Assembly: GCF_026151205.1 (NCBI RefSeq)
Contig: NC_087074.1
Location: 18,388,712-18,452,711, forward strand
Origin: Bolinopsis microptera
Taxonomy: Eukaryota; Ctenophora; Tentaculata; Lobata; Bolinopsidae
Direction: 5' to 3'
DNA: 64,000 nt
Below the pieces are notes generated by a model. The model ran no database searches. It was given only the letters and a program-made list of their open reading frames with translations, and was not told the DNA's origin. Every line of letters starts with the position of its first letter. The stretch's first letter is position 1. The position numbers and the translations under genes are program-made. Below are positions 22,501-36,027 of the stretch, in pieces.

Positions 22501-25500
22501 GTGTGTATGTTGTGTGTATGTTGTGTGTATGTTGTGTGTATGTTGTGTGTATGTTGTGTGTATGTTGTTTGTATGTTGTGTGTATGCTATGTGTACAATT
22601 GCACTCACCTCCTAAAAGGATGCCCTTGACACAACACAACTCCATAAATAGCATATTGACTCTGAGAAATAATAAAAACCGCCGTGTTTTCTAGACATTT
22701 CCGGGGGTAATTTCCAGAGTCTGCATTCGGATCGTAGAAAGGATACGTCTGAAGCAGCATGAAGACAAAAAACTGAAAACAAGCCTTGTTTGAAAAGGTA
22801 CTTACTTTCTATGTGGTGCCCCAACTGATAGAATAACTCCGTATAAAGCGTACTGAAATGCAGAGCAAACAAAAAGAGCTGTGTTCTCAAAACATGCTCC
22901 CTCTTTAAGATCGTGAGCAGGAACATATGGAACAAAGAACGGTTGTGATTGTATATACACAAATACAGTATACTGAAATAGAGGTTATTAAATGATAACA
23001 TAGAGGTGATAGAGCATCCACCGATACAGCAAGCTGAAATTGAGGTTTTTTATGAGACCAACTTTACCGATAGCATAGGTAACCCACAAATTATTGATCA
23101 TAACATAATTAAACAAACATTAATAGCCCGCAAATTTAATAATGTTAGTTTTTTCATCTGCCCATCTGAAACAATTACCTGAAATCCAAATGTTATTATC
23201 ACGTGAAGAGTCAGCAGGACGAACACTTTGAAATCGATCAGTTGAGCTTTTGGTGTGGAAGGAGCTAGGTTCGGAGCGGGCTGAGAATGTCCCAAAGTCA
23301 CAGCAATCCCCGAAATAACGAACATGTCAATGTAGAGAAACTGGGAATCCGTCATGTTAGTTCCAATACTGTAATGAAGCAGCTGGGTAATAAACTGAAT
23401 CATGCTGTACATAGCCATGAAGCGGAACGTCACAGACGCGGTCACAAGAGCGGCTCTTCCTTGTCTCAGTATTTCTATCATGCAGGAGATGGAAGGGTTA
23501 GCTGAGGTGAAGGGAGCAGCAATCGAGGCTTCAGCTTCAGAGAGGGAAACTCCAGCATGGGCGGATTTCAGAGCACCACAATCGTTAGCTCCATCACCAC
23601 ACATTGATACTGTGTAGCCAATCTTTTGCAGATCTTCCACTAACTTCTGTTTCTTTCCTGGCTTCATACGAGCGAACACTTTTCCTTTGAGAAGAAGTAA
23701 CTCATACAATAGTGGGTGAAACTCAGCGACATGATTAAAAGCTGTTTCTGCAATCGCAAACACAAACGGTCTGCTGGTGAGACCAATTATAGTGTTGACA
23801 ATTTCCATCTGAGAATACTTTGTGGGTAAGATAACTGAGGTTTGTTCCTGAGAGTCGAGCTGGAAAGCAACAGATTGTCCCTCCTTCTTAACAACAATGA
23901 CGTCATGCAGCCCACCATTTATTGGCACAATCCCACACTTCTTGCTGACAGATATGGCAGTAAAGATGTTGTCTCCAGTCACCATGCAAACTTTAGTGTT
24001 TGAGTACATCAGCTCGGAGATACAACCTGTGGTGTCCCCTTTGAGATGATTTTCCATAATCAGAAGTCCTGTGAAGTTCAGATCACATTCAAGTTCAGAT
24101 CGTCTCATGGTTTGGATGCTATGCCAACTTGTTTCAGAGTCCAAAACTTTCCAACCAAATGCTATGACTCTGTAACCTTCATTGGTATACGAATCTAATT
24201 CGGAATGGAAGTTGCCAGGAATTGTACTCTCCAGTGAAAGTGAGTGGATCATCTCTGGTGACCCTTTGCAAAACAATATCATTTCGTCAGTTTGAAGGTT
24301 CTTAGTAACCACACACATTCTTTGTAGCTCGGATGTAAATGGAAATGAGCGAATGATTCCAATTTCTTTAGGGTCAGCATCATCTTCTCCATCTCGCTCT
24401 GGAGAACTAACAATCGCACTGACAAATGATGCAAGTGGATTTAGTTCGTCACACTCTTCAAAAGTCCAGCCAGTAAATTCGAACATCTCTATGTCTAAGG
24501 GATCACCAATATATTCACCATTTATAATGCTTATTTCATGGCAGGTTGCCAAGGCATGAAGAAACATCTCTTGCTTTATCAAATGACCTTCACTGGTGGC
24601 ACCTAGGAAAATAGAAGAAGAAGGAATAGCACACAAGACACTCAAACCATCTTCAGTAAGTGTACCAGTTTTGTCAAAGCAAATGTATTGGATTTTCCCA
24701 CAAAAGTTGACACGCTGGGGGTCAATGCAGAATATCTTAGACTTCTTGAGTCTTTGTACCGCATAAACTACACCAATAGTCAGAGCTGCTGGCAAGGCTG
24801 GAGGAACCACTACAGTCACTAAGTCCAAACCTAACCTCACTGTTTTGGAAATTGTTGCTCCTAACTTGAGGGAGATGTAAACAGTGTATGTGAACCCTAG
24901 AACTGCAAAGAAGGATAGCATCATTATGAAACGTTGGGCATCGGCTTGAAACTCGAATTGAGTTGGCTTGGGACACAATATGGAGCGTATAAGAGAACCT
25001 TTGAAAGTGCTAAAACCTGTTCTCATCACGATGGCAACTGCGTTGGTTCCAGATGTAGGTTTACTTTGAAGAACAGTAGTACCAGCAAGCAATGAATACT
25101 TTTTGTCCCTTTCAGGATTATAAATCAGGTCTTCAGAGACAGTGACCTTCTCTACATCACCAGATTCATAGATGAACTTAGATATGTATGGAACAGGAGC
25201 CTTAGAAACAGGAATGCTTTCTCCAGTCAAAGCACACTCGTTGACAATTGCAGATCCAGAAACAAGAACTGCATCACAGCTGAGAAGGAAACCATCTCTT
25301 GGAATGAGAATAACATCACCTGGCACTAAATCAGAAGATTGTAATACAGCATTTTCACCATTTCTGAGAACTTCCACTTCAACTGATGAGGCTGCCATTT
25401 TGTTTATCTTATTTTTTTGTTTTCGCTGCTCATAAATTGTGATAGCAATTGATCCCAAAGTTATTATCAGTATAGCAGTAGCATATTGTTCATAATCATC

Positions 25501-26070
25501 CCACATCCAAAGGACGACAGCAAAGGCTTGAAAAATATAAAATGGCTGCAGTGCCTCTTTGAAGAAAAGAACAATGTATGAAGGAACAGGTACATCAATG
25601 ACATTAGGTCCATATCTCATTAATTTGTAGTCCAGCACAGAATCTGAAACACCACCGCTCATAGCATGGATGTCTGAATAATGTAAATTCTCTAGCCCGT
25701 TTACCAAAGAAATTTCGCCACATTCAAAGATGTATTTTGAGTGCTGGTATTTAAAATATCTAATCCCATCAGAATCTTTTACATTGGCGACCCCGTGAAT
25801 TTCAGTATCACAAGAAATGATATGAATGTAGGTTGCAGTTCCAAACTTTGATTTCTTTTTCGTGAGGATAACATTGACTTTAGGGTACCAATGCATGACA
25901 AGAAGTAAGAATCCACCACTACAGATTGTCAAAATGATAGTAAGTAAAAGCTTTGGAATAGAAGTGCGTAGCCCAGTGACTTTGTATTTAGATGAAGAGT
26001 CATCTGAAATTGTTTGTGATTGAACATGATCCATGAGAGGTCTGTCCTCAGATTCTTCAACTGTGATCAT
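19538..26070 (-). CDS. P5B-type cation-transporting ATPase (ATP13A2/3 family)
   Basis: Five exons: 26070-23179, 22772-22609, 22133-21998, 20009-19881 and 19609-19538, all GT-AG and in phase, giving about 1130 residues, close to animal ATP13A2/3. Order of parts: N-terminal cytosolic/hairpin region with a hydrophobic segment at about 38-60, P5 N-terminal domain, TM pair at about 170-215, actuator loop TGES (about 280), PPALP in the M4 helix (about 423, diagnostic of P5B rather than P5A), phosphorylation motif DKTGTLTEDG (about 465), nucleotide-binding domain, hinge motif CGDGANDCGALK (about 823), then C-terminal helices spread over the small exons with the conserved ENT.VF and PFR blocks. Family members are endo-lysosomal pumps; ATP13A2 exports polyamines from lysosomes. 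All catalytic residues are intact. The ATG at 26070 gives a complete N-terminus. The last exon (FVTLREVWEDLF...) rests on splice signals and phase only. Confidence 0.93.
20005..20070 (-). repeat. Tandemly duplicated 3' splice site at ATP13A exon 4
   Basis: On the minus strand a 16-bp unit ATAACGTTCATTTCAG is repeated, with the last copy ending exactly at the acceptor of exon 4; exon 4 itself begins ATAACGTTCATTTT. Each copy carries its own TTTCAG. Three close copies and several degenerate ones extend to about 20,165. Use of an upstream copy would add 16 or 32 nt and shift the frame. Confidence 0.75.
20908..21765. repeat. (CACACTT)n 7-bp satellite in an ATP13A intron
   Basis: About 860 bp built from a 7-bp unit CACACTT with variants (CACACTC, CACACCT, CACATCT, CAATTT). 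It lies between exons 3 and 4 of the minus-strand ATPase, so the transcript carries the complement GTGTGAA. Because three units make 21 nt, the plus strand stays open for 355 codons as a His/Thr/Ser repeat; this is an arithmetic consequence, not a gene. Confidence 0.95.
22491..22595. repeat. 11-bp TG-rich minisatellite in an ATP13A intron
   Basis: Nine or so copies of TGTTGTGTGTA lie immediately downstream (on the minus strand) of the exon 2 donor at 22609. The open frames on both strands across it are repeat artefacts. Confidence 0.9.
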
Positions 26071-26159
26071 AAAGTTACTTCATCGGCTTCATTTTGATGA
26101 TCATAAGACCTTGTGACAAAATTATGTTAGATAATTCAGCTATGGGCTGACTAATAATT

Positions 26160-26600
26160 GTATATGTAACATGTAATAAAGTCAAACCCCTTCATACCAG
26201 GCCTCTCGGGGGAAACAAAAGTACATGGTATAAAAGACAGGTATAGAGATGTTTACCTGTTCTCAATCCCAAGTATCTGTAGCCTCTCAAAGAACCTATC
26301 AAGCATCTCATATATCCCATTAGGGCCTTGTATGCAAGTTTTGTGTTGTATTGTGATGCAATACAGCTCGATATATATTCGAATCACCAACCAAATGCAA
26401 TATTACATAAGCTATGATAGGTCACATTTCTTGCACAAACAAGCTAATTAACTTAAAGTTTGAGGGGGAATTGTAGAGGCCCAGTATATCGAGAAAAGAC
26501 AATTCTTTTTGAGAAAAGACAATTTAATTATTTATCACCAATTTGTTATCAAGGTATAGTACCCGGTATAGGCAAGACTTTACCGTCAATCATTTAAAAG
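26160..26600. mobile_element. pogo/Tigger-like MITE
   Basis: The left end reads AGTCAAACCCCTTCATACC followed by GGCCTCTCGGGGG and TGGTATAAAAGACAGGTATAGAG, resembling terminal sequences of pogo/Tigger elements. Inner parts (TTGTATTGTGATGCAATACA, then GCTCGATAT) match the inner arms of the foldback element at 10.7 and 11.5 kb. No transposase frame is present. It lies just 5' of the ATP13A-type gene. Boundaries are approximate. Confidence 0.55.
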
Positions 26601-28890
26601 AAGTTGTTCATTTTGCAATTTACTATACTCATAGGTAAGAAAACATACATTTTCAGTTGACAATATCACTAGGCATTCAAACTGAAAAATGTGTAAGCTT
26701 TGCAGTCACAAATTGAATTCAAACAATATACACATAATGTCACTATGACTCTATATAAAATGATCCCGTCAAAGATATAGTACATACAATTTTTCAAATA
26801 TTCTAAAAATTGACTACACTAATCAACTAAGTTGCTGACATAGCATACTGTTTAAAGACACCTAACACCATTATTAATCTAGCAGCTGGTAAGAATTCCT
26901 TGGGAACAACTTGCACCCCAAGGTTTGACCTCGAACGAACAAAGCCTTTATTTTATCTGGAACACGTCTATAACTAGGTGTTTTTATCAGTCCGTTTTCA
27001 GGAAAGAAGAAAAGGTACAATTGCCTGTAGCATGATGAATTAATAACACATTTATAGGAAAGAAAAATTTTTTTTAGGAAAGAAAAATTTTTATTTACCA
27101 CAAATAATCAATACATAATGTTATATTCATAAATAAATTCAAATTTCAATTTCAAACACATATACAGTACGCCGCGCACACAGCCACAATTTAAAATTGT
27201 TCAGAAATTCGTAGGTCAGCTGTAGGCGCCGCGCACAGGATCTATTTAATTGTTAACTTACAATTACATGTCACATTTCTTAATTACTAGAGCCAAAATT
27301 TCAGAAGCAAAATAATTTAAAAGATATTTCTGTCGTTCACGCAGTACAGGCCGTGAGCACTGCCATCTAATTAATATAATAATGGAGAGATTCCAAAAAA
27401 CCGCGCGCTCGTTATTTATTGTGATTAAATTGAGTGCGCGCCACTGTGAACAGCAGTACCGCTCAAGCATGAATTAGTACTGAGCGGTACGCAGTTCTGC
27501 GTGAGGCGTAGACATTTGTAGCACACGTTTCATTCAACTAATCCATTAATCCATGTGACATGTACAATGTAATTATATTAAAGCAAAAAGAATATTAATT
27601 TTAGTAATAATTGACGTAAACATATGTGTTTAAATAACATCTATTATCTAGCGAGTTACTAATACCGTTCGCGTTTGTTTGTATTCTTGATTATATATCT
27701 TTACACTAGCCTATATTATGATGGAGATATACATTATATAATTGCTCCAATATTCAACACTGTTAAACAACAAATACCTACTCGCCCATCGATGAAGCAG
27801 TCGCCAAAACAAAGCTCAAAGTTAATATATCTTCGTACTTCGTTTTGGAAACTGTAGAATTCCAATAAATAATTAGTGTTTCAATCGTGTATTCGATGGG
27901 CAAGCACTCGCCACTTGAGGCCGAGACAAACGGCACCAGCTCCGCCCCGCAACCGTGAAGTAAGGCGGGGCGGTGGTGTGCGCCGTTTATACGGCCCACA
28001 GCACGAGACATTTTGAGCTCCAAGACTTAAGACTATAAAAGTCCCGAATTAAACGTAGCGACTTACCATCGTCAGCCGTCAAAAATTTAGAATTTGTATG
28101 TTATAAACTCTACACCTGCTATCAGTCTAACATGTAATTTAGTTTGTTATTGGCTAAATTTTCAACTCGATTAAGCGATGCAGACGGATGAACTAGGCTT
28201 CTCCTCCGTCAAAAACACAATGAGAGGGGATTGTGGAAGGACACGAACACTATTCGTTAACTCGTACCCCGGGTACCCCCTAGAACTGTGTCCCATCAGA
28301 GAGAGCCCATCACCCGTCAGATCGAAAACAGTGTTTTAGTTTTGATATATGCTGTACCAATTACAATAAATGGTAAGTCAAGGCTGACGTTGGTAGCAAA
28401 GTATAAAGTGACACGTCACAACAAAATAACCACTACACACTACACACACTATACGCTATAACTATTGTACACAGTACACAGTATAACTAAAATATAAAAT
28501 ATAAACAAGTTACAAGAGACAAAAGAGTTTACAGAAGAGTTTTACATCGGCTCAGCACCGCCAGGACATTGGCTATACACGTGGGTCAATTAGTTTGATT
28601 TGGTATGGCTCGACCGGGAAAGTGGTCGAAATTAGTGCTCTTAATGAGTCATCACTGTCGTCTGAATATTAGAGCGGGAACTTCCCAAGTTTCGGCCGAC
28701 AACGCGCACAGCATGGGCGCGCAATGCTATGCGCGGTCTCATATTACTGTGTCATTCGGCGGTTGCGCTCAGCGTTACTGGGAATGAGTTGTATGTTGTT
28801 TACCTAAATTCAAGCATGGTATTCATAGATAAGCTTGTCAGTCAGTAAGTGCTTAAGTGGGAATAACAGGCAAATGGATATCACTTCATA
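26600..28890. other. Intergenic DNA between ATP13A-type gene and LINE
   Basis: No gene is recognised. The stretch holds two AT-rich blocks, a poly-A/T-rich direct repeat (TTTAGGAAAGAAAAATTTTT at about 27,060-27,100), GC-richer patches at 27,160-27,240 and 27,890-28,010, and CpG-containing sequence at 28,540-28,780. The part next to 28,892 is probably the 3' untranslated region of the LINE. The frames at 27,778-28,023 and 28,605-28,787 show no domain. Confidence 0.4.
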
Positions 28891-28891
28891 A

Positions 28892-31800
28892 TCAGAATTC
28901 AGTGAAATTTCTGTCACACCACTCAGTTCCATACCGGTTTTGAGCTCTTAGAAGTGACTGTTTAAGTAAATTCTTGACAGATCCGCATGTGGAGGTGAAA
29001 TTTAACGGGCCAACTTTACGGAATTCGTTCCACAGCCATGCAGATTTATAAATAAATTGATTAGTTGGAGAGGGTGTAATGAACAGATTATCTTTCCTAT
29101 TTGATATGTTGAATAAGTAGTATAACGAAATTGGTACTCGTGACTTAATGATCTTAAAAAGTTCCATTAAACAACGGTATCTGTACAGGTTCTCTGTAAC
29201 AAGTAATTCATGTTTTGTGAATAGAGGCTTAGTGGACTCTTTAACATAGAATTCAGATCCTAGACGTTGAGAATTAATTGGTCTTGCTCTAGCACATGTC
29301 TTGAATTTGTCTACATAAGCTTCATAGTCTCCAAATAGAATCCTGATACACTTCTTTTGAGTAATAAATAGTGGTTTTAACTGATTATTGGGAATACCTC
29401 CCCAGACAGAAATAGCATAACCTAGGTGTGATTCAAAGAGAGAATGATATATTTGTTTATATAGTGATTCTGGTAAGCATTTCTTAATACGGTAGATACG
29501 TCCACAAGCACTTCTTAGTTTCTTGTTGAGGGATGATATATGTGGTTTCCAGCTCAATTTATCATCCATGATTACTCCGAGAAACTTTGTCTGACTTACA
29601 CGTTTAATTATTTTGTTATTAATGGACAAGTTTTGGCTATCTATATCGGCATCTAATTCGTTATTATTACGTTTAGAGGGAGAAAAATACATGTAACAAC
29701 ACTTCTTTACATTAATGTGCAGTAGGTTAACTCCCATATACTTGTTTACGGCCTGTAGTACTTCATTAGCCAATTCATATGCTTTATTTCTCGAATCGGC
29801 AGCGACAAATATATTAGTATCGTCTGCAAATAAGACAAATTTACCCTTTTTAGTTATATTGCATATGTCATTGATGTACAGTAGAAAAAGTAGAGGTCCT
29901 AATACACTACCCTGAGGGACCCCGAATTCAACCGGTAATTTATCAGATTTGGTATCCAAAACGTTTACAAATTGTTTCCTATTAGACAAATAACTAGAGA
30001 TAAGATTCAGAGCATTTCCTCTTATGCCATAGTTGTTTAATTTTGTAGTTAGTTTACAGTGGTCTAGAGTGTCAAAGGCTTTTGAGAGATCGATAAAGAC
30101 CCCTAGGACATGTTGCTTTTTACTAATTAACGATTCTATATGTTCTACAGAGTAGTTCAGTGCATGGCTGGTGGAGTGTCCTTTTCTAAAGCCGAACTGG
30201 TTTTCATGTATTATACCCTTGGAAGTAAGGAAACTATAGAGCCGCTTATATATTAACTTTTCTAGAATTTTCCCGAATACAGGTAGAGTTGATACTGGTC
30301 TATAGTTTTCTAAAAGCTGTTCATCTTCTTTTTTGTAAATAGGGCTGATTCTCCCAGTTTTTAATTCATCGGGAAAGTGGCCTTCTTGCATGCATTTATT
30401 AAAGTATCTAGCTAAGTACGGTGCAGTAATTTGACACGACTTCTTGATCACATGAATAGGTATGTCACTAGATTTCCCGTTTTTTAGTTCGTTTATGATC
30501 TCTTTAATCTCAATACAGTCACAATCACAAAGAAAAATACTGGACGTAACTGATGTGGGCAGGTAATCAGTAAATGACGGCAGGGAATTTATTCTTAAGA
30601 AGTCACCAGAGTATGCTTCGTTCAAGTTAGCTGCAATAGAGGCAAAGTATTTATTGAACTCATTTGCAATTACACGCCGATTAATCACACGCTCGTTATT
30701 TATCACAAAGTTAGGTTTAATCTCACGTCTCTTCTTACCACGCAGTTCATTAATTATCTGCCAAGTTTTCTTACTATCTCCAGCGCATTCTGTAATCTTA
30801 ACACCATGATACTTACGTTTTGCAGAATTAATAAGGTGGTTTAATAACTTCCGGTGTGCCTTAAATTCTTCATGACGTGTTACTTTATTTGTACAATTAA
30901 AACAAAGGGTAAGACAGTCTGCATGGTTGGTTGAAGAGGCGTTGAGGCATTTCTTCTTAACTGCCTTTTTCCACAGGTCATAAAGCTCATGTTTTCTATT
31001 TATAGAGGTAATCAGGCCAGATGTAATCCATGGATTATTCTTAGCAGTACGTTTAGAACACTTAGGCTGGCTTAGTTTACATGCACTGTCTAGTTGATGA
31101 TTAAATACAGTGAAAAAATTACTGAAGTCTTCTGGTGGATCACTAGTTAATTCATTGTCTAGTACTTCCACAAATTTGTCCACATTTTTTGCACAGTAGT
31201 CATAGTACTGGAAATAGTTTTGTTCATGAACCTCAGTACTGACTAGGGGTGAGTTGAATATATGGAATACAGCATGATGGTGACTGATGCAGGTACTAAT
31301 TGTTCCAGAGCAGATAGAGTTTTCTATGTTGTTGGTGAGTATGTTGTCAATACACGATTCGTTACATCCTGGTTTATGATGCGTGGAAGTAGAAATAAGT
31401 GGTGATAAACCTAGACCTAGAATAAGGTTTTCAAAGTCTTGAACAAGTTTACTGTTTTCATCATGGAGATTAATGTTAAAGTCACCTAGTATGTAAGCAT
31501 TCTTTTTTGGGCATGATTCAATAATTTTTCTAAGTTCATTTAGTGCCTCTGAGGAGTCCCCACTAGGAGGACGGTACAGTACTCCTACATGTACAGGTTC
31601 ATCATGTTGAATAGTAATAAATAGGGTTTCAAGATTTTTGGTTACCCATGATAATTCTTCGTTTACAACTCCATTAAGTTCGTCCTTTAAGTACAATGCT
31701 ACTCCACTTCCCTTCGCTTTATTGATATGTTTATCCTGGTAGAAACAATTGTACCCCTCAAGATGGTAAACAGTGCTTTCCTCTATTCCAATATTGGTTT

Positions 31801-32122
31801 CAGCAAGTCCAATAATTTTAAATTTTTCGGCTAATCGGTTTAGTTCCATGCTAAAGGCATCAAAATTTGTTTTATTGCCATCTATGTTCTGGAAAATCAT
31901 GGAGCAGTTGCTTGCAAAACAAGGTTTGATATGTGTGTTAAAGTCCTTAATTGTATAGGATCTACAGTTTTCCAAAGCATCGGACATCTTTTGGATACAT
32001 GGGTCACAGTCATTAACTTCAGGATCGGTCATTACTTTAAAAGGATTGTATTTTTTAGATATGGAATGTTTACACTCGTTGCAGTAAAAGTTTTCATTCA
32101 TATACATTCTAGTGTTCAACAA
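28892..32122 (-). mobile_element. Non-LTR retrotransposon (LINE) ORF2: AP endonuclease plus reverse transcriptase
   Basis: A single open frame of 1076 codons with no stops. Parts in order: short Cys-rich N-terminus (CNEC ... CDPC), an exonuclease/endonuclease/phosphatase domain at about 70-290 (LAETN, GVLYRPPSG, GDFNINL, CIDNILTN, SHHHAVF), a linker, reverse transcriptase at about 540-810 with GVPQGSVLGPLLFLLYIND (about 734) and LFADDT (about 766), and a C-terminal region typical of CR1/Jockey-like elements (YKQIYHSLFESHLGYAISVW). It encodes the nicking and target-primed reverse transcription activities. An intact frame implies a young copy. The final endonuclease motif reads SHHHAV where SDHxxV is usual. 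No ORF1 was found next to it, and an LTR element begins only 136 bp upstream of the ATG. Confidence 0.93.
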
Positions 32123-32257
32123 ATTGCATTAGCAGCTGTCGTAACTCAGTTCTCAGCCTATATTATGTTTATTTGTACGTTTTGTTATGTTCATGCGAGT
32201 AATGTAAGGTATTTTTGTGAAAATTACAACATTTGCTTTAGCGATTAATTTTTATAC

Positions 32258-33544
32258 TGTTAAAGACTGCAGTGGTATTAAAATGACTCCGGGTTCGAGC
32301 TAACCTCATCAATACGCTAGGGAGGGAGCCGTACTAGGATAATTGATACGATGCTCATACGTAGTGCGATTATTAATGCTCACGTCTAGATACTTTAGTG
32401 ATTAAGATTTACTTAGGACTGTAACCTTGAGATTAGTATTTGTGACATCATTTAATTACTTATACTTGATTCTAAGCCATGAGCCAAACAGCCATTCCTA
32501 ATGCTAAGGGTTACAAAATAAAGACACTTAAATTGTTGGTTAAAGTAACACATAGAATAAATACGGTAGACACTCTTAGTTACAGAGAGAGTGGACTACA
32601 ATGAATAGCATATATCAATATCTTTCCTAGCTAATAACTAACTTATAATGAACTTCCTAACTTATAACTTACTTTCCTAACTTAACTAATTTATCTACTA
32701 AGGGTTAAGACAGTCACTCATATGAGAGCTGGCAATACACATCGGGATTGTGGTGCTGAACTCTGCCATATTCTTTGCATCAAAAGATATATATAGTCGC
32801 GTGGGTGATCATGTGACCCACGTGCTTGAATGATCATGTGACAATGATTTCATGTACTTGAAGCGACTGACAAGGTACGTGATAAATTGATAGTGGTTAT
32901 ATCTTGCAGCTCTCCGCGTCAAAGAGACTGCTCGATCGCCTGTACCAGGGCTGTCAATGTCATTGTCCGTGAGGTAGTTGAGCCGCTTCAGTTGTGATTA
33001 GAAGATAAGGATAAGATTCGATTTTGATAGTTACTTAGTAACAGCCGTTACCAGCTGTCACACAATGGTAGAACTATAGGGTGCATTAATAGGGTGCATT
33101 TGTAGGGGCTATAGTGAGCGAGAAGCTATACATGTGTGAGGTGATAACCAATTTCAATAAGTATGGTTGAGTGCACTAATGTTCACTTGTCACGCCGTGT
33201 TGCATTTTAAAGAGCTTGACGGGCCGCCCCATTGGAAGAGCTCCTATGCGGGCAAGAGATAATGCCTAGATGACACATTGACTATCTTGCGGGTGACCTG
33301 ACAACTATGGATGAATCCGTGTGGCATGTCATGTAATGTTGATACCGTAATCTTTCAGCAGAGTTCACCAACGTACCCAAGATAAAAGTTAAACTTAGTT
33401 ATGGTAAATAAGGAATATAAATGAAGGTCCTTAAATCGCCTCGACTCAGGGAATATCATCCATACCATTACACTACAACTGGTGAATAAGAACTAAATGA
33501 AATCCACCATGTTCGCCTTGACACAGCGAAACCCATCTATAACA
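32258..33544. repeat. Left LTR
   Basis: 1287 bp, TG...CA ends. It contains a palindrome-rich part (GATCATGTGACCCACGTG) at about 32,806-32,840 and a block with CTTATAACTTACTTTCC at 32,650. It is almost identical to the right copy and begins 136 bp 5' of the LINE ATG. Confidence 0.92.
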
Positions 33545-36027
33545 TCACCGGTCTGATTTAAAATATCGTCCCGATATAGAAACTACTCATAATTTAAAGT
33601 GTAATAATTTAATGGTAACCTTAATCACGGCCCTGTCTAATATACACGCCATATTTCTGATCATTGTTCTGGAAAAGTTTTTAGTTCTTCGCAAATGCCT
33701 AGTATAACTATAAGACGGTAACTTTTTCTTTTTAGTTCTTCTGCGATTAGGATATTGTCGTCCATTTAGTGTCGGGAGCTCCAGAAGGAAATCGGGAAAG
33801 GTGCTGTCCACAGTCCAGGAAGTGTTCCCAGCACTTATACGTTGTTCAGTGCATTGTCAGTGTTCGAACTTATCTTATCGTCTGACTCTTAGGAACTTTA
33901 GGTGTTAGCGTTGCTGTCGCCTCGACAGACTTGAGGAAAATTACTTAACTAATGTAATTAATACCCATTGTTTTACAAGTGAGAAGGCAACAACATCTTT
34001 AAACATCTCAACAAATCTAAACAACAAGCGGAGGGTTGATTAAGCGATCTAAGTTAATTTTCCCCGTTAAATTATATGCGTTAAGAGGAATCAAAATAAA
34101 CGTACGACCGTTGAACTTGAATGTATCAAGTTCAACTATAATCGTACAGGTTTCGAAACAAAACGGGGGAAAAACACAACCACCTAATCAGAATCTTACA
34201 CTGCTGCTTCGGAACGATACAAGTTTTCAACGGTGGAAGAGAATGGACAGTCTTTTGTCAGAGAAATGCGCAAACAGTGTAAAAGTAAACAGTATTATAG
34301 TAGAGGACGTCAACCTGGAGGACATGATAAAGATTGGCTATAAAGATATGCTTGCTAACTACTAATTACTAGGTAACACGACATCTGTCCGACAGCGATA
34401 TCTGCCCGAAAGCTCTATTTTCTTGTGTTTGAAGTGATATCTCAGATTTAAACCTAGTGTGTTCCTTACAATTTATTATGCTCAAAAGAGGACTTAGATT
34501 ACTGACGATCTCAGCGAGAAGCTCTCAAAAACAGTTCAGGACTGAATACAATCATAGATTAAGGATTTGTACAGCGAAACGGCCACTTCACAATATAGGA
34601 GCAGTTTCACTCTCAGTAGCTTAAAAGCTTCAGTTGTACCTGTATAGTTATGTACCAGTACACACGCCAAGGATAACTACGCAGTAGGTAGTAGCTTACT
34701 GAACAGCTACCAAAGATAAGGGGAGGAGCTAAGCAAAAATATTACTGTGTTTAATTTGATAAATAAATTTTGAGAAAAATAACGAGGATCTCGGTCAAAA
34801 ATAGCTGTGATATTTCAATACCAAATACCTTGACGAAAAGCCCAGAATCGAAGCAAGAAGAAGCGTTGGGGAAGACGATTTAAACATCAGTACTTCCTGT
34901 TAAGGTAATTAATCCAACTCGTCAATTGTACAGCAGATATTAGTTACGTCTAGAGAACTTGATATGTTCACTTTTAGTCAAGAGGCGATTTTTCGATCAC
35001 TTAAAATGGAGTGCAGTTCTTTAAAAATCCGTAATTAATGAAATATGTCAATCTTAAAGTTTTTATAATTATGCTTAGTTGTAGTGCAATTACGGAATGT
35101 TCACTAAAAGGTTTCTGTATTTGCGTTCACTAAAACTCATCTGACGTAACTCTGAACGTTATGGATAAATTACTAGTAAGTTAAGTAGCATAAAAACTGT
35201 GTGTGATCATGGGCTCATGGCGACCAATCAAAAATCTGCAAACATTTTATTTTCATGAATTTTTGTTTTTGACAATCACTGACGTTCACTAACATTTAAT
35301 AGCGTTCACTATAGTACAAATTGACTGGAACATGCGTTCAATACATCAACATCCACCGTTAACTGCCACTAAGTAATTATGGACCATTATTCTTATGTCC
35401 ATTTTAAAGGCTGTAACGTTCTTAGTCCATTGGAACTTTAAAAAAAAAAGCTTAAATAGTTATTTTATAATTCAATCCTTATAGGCTTAACGATTACGGG
35501 TGATTAGGGGCAACGTTTCGTTTCATTAAACAAATGTTATATGCTAGACAATATGTTTCTGCGACACCGTTCCTTGTTACTTCTCACTTTTCACTTCATA
35601 GCATCACTTCATCAAAATACCTTCATCTTTCAAATCCCATTAAAATCATGTCATCGTTAAAATCCCCACATCGTTAAAATCATCTCATCTTGTAAAATCC
35701 CCACATCTTGTAAAATCCCCATTGCTTGTAAAATCATCACATCTTGTAAAATCCCCACTTCTTGTAAAATCCCCATTTCTTGTAAAATCCCCATTTCTTG
35801 TAAAATCATCACATCTTGTATCCCCACATCATTAACTGATCTTTAGAGCTCTAAATATACTTCAGCGTCTCAACGTTGACCTTGTCTCGACTCAAGATTT
35901 TACTACCATAACCACCACTAAGATTTCAGAGGTGATCAATCTCTGGTCCCTTAAATGGTGCCTGAACTAGTCAGCTGTACAGCAGAGGTGTCATTGTTGA
36001 CGGACCTGAAGCCCAGTCCCATATATA

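Noticed and set aside
22612-23001. 129-codon minus-strand frame as a separate gene
   Set aside because: The real exon here is in another frame (22772-22609), which continues the ATP13A family C-terminus in phase.
35650-35830. Regular repeats resembling a CRISPR array
   Set aside because: The 19-bp units are directly tandem or degenerate, without unique spacers, in an animal LTR element.
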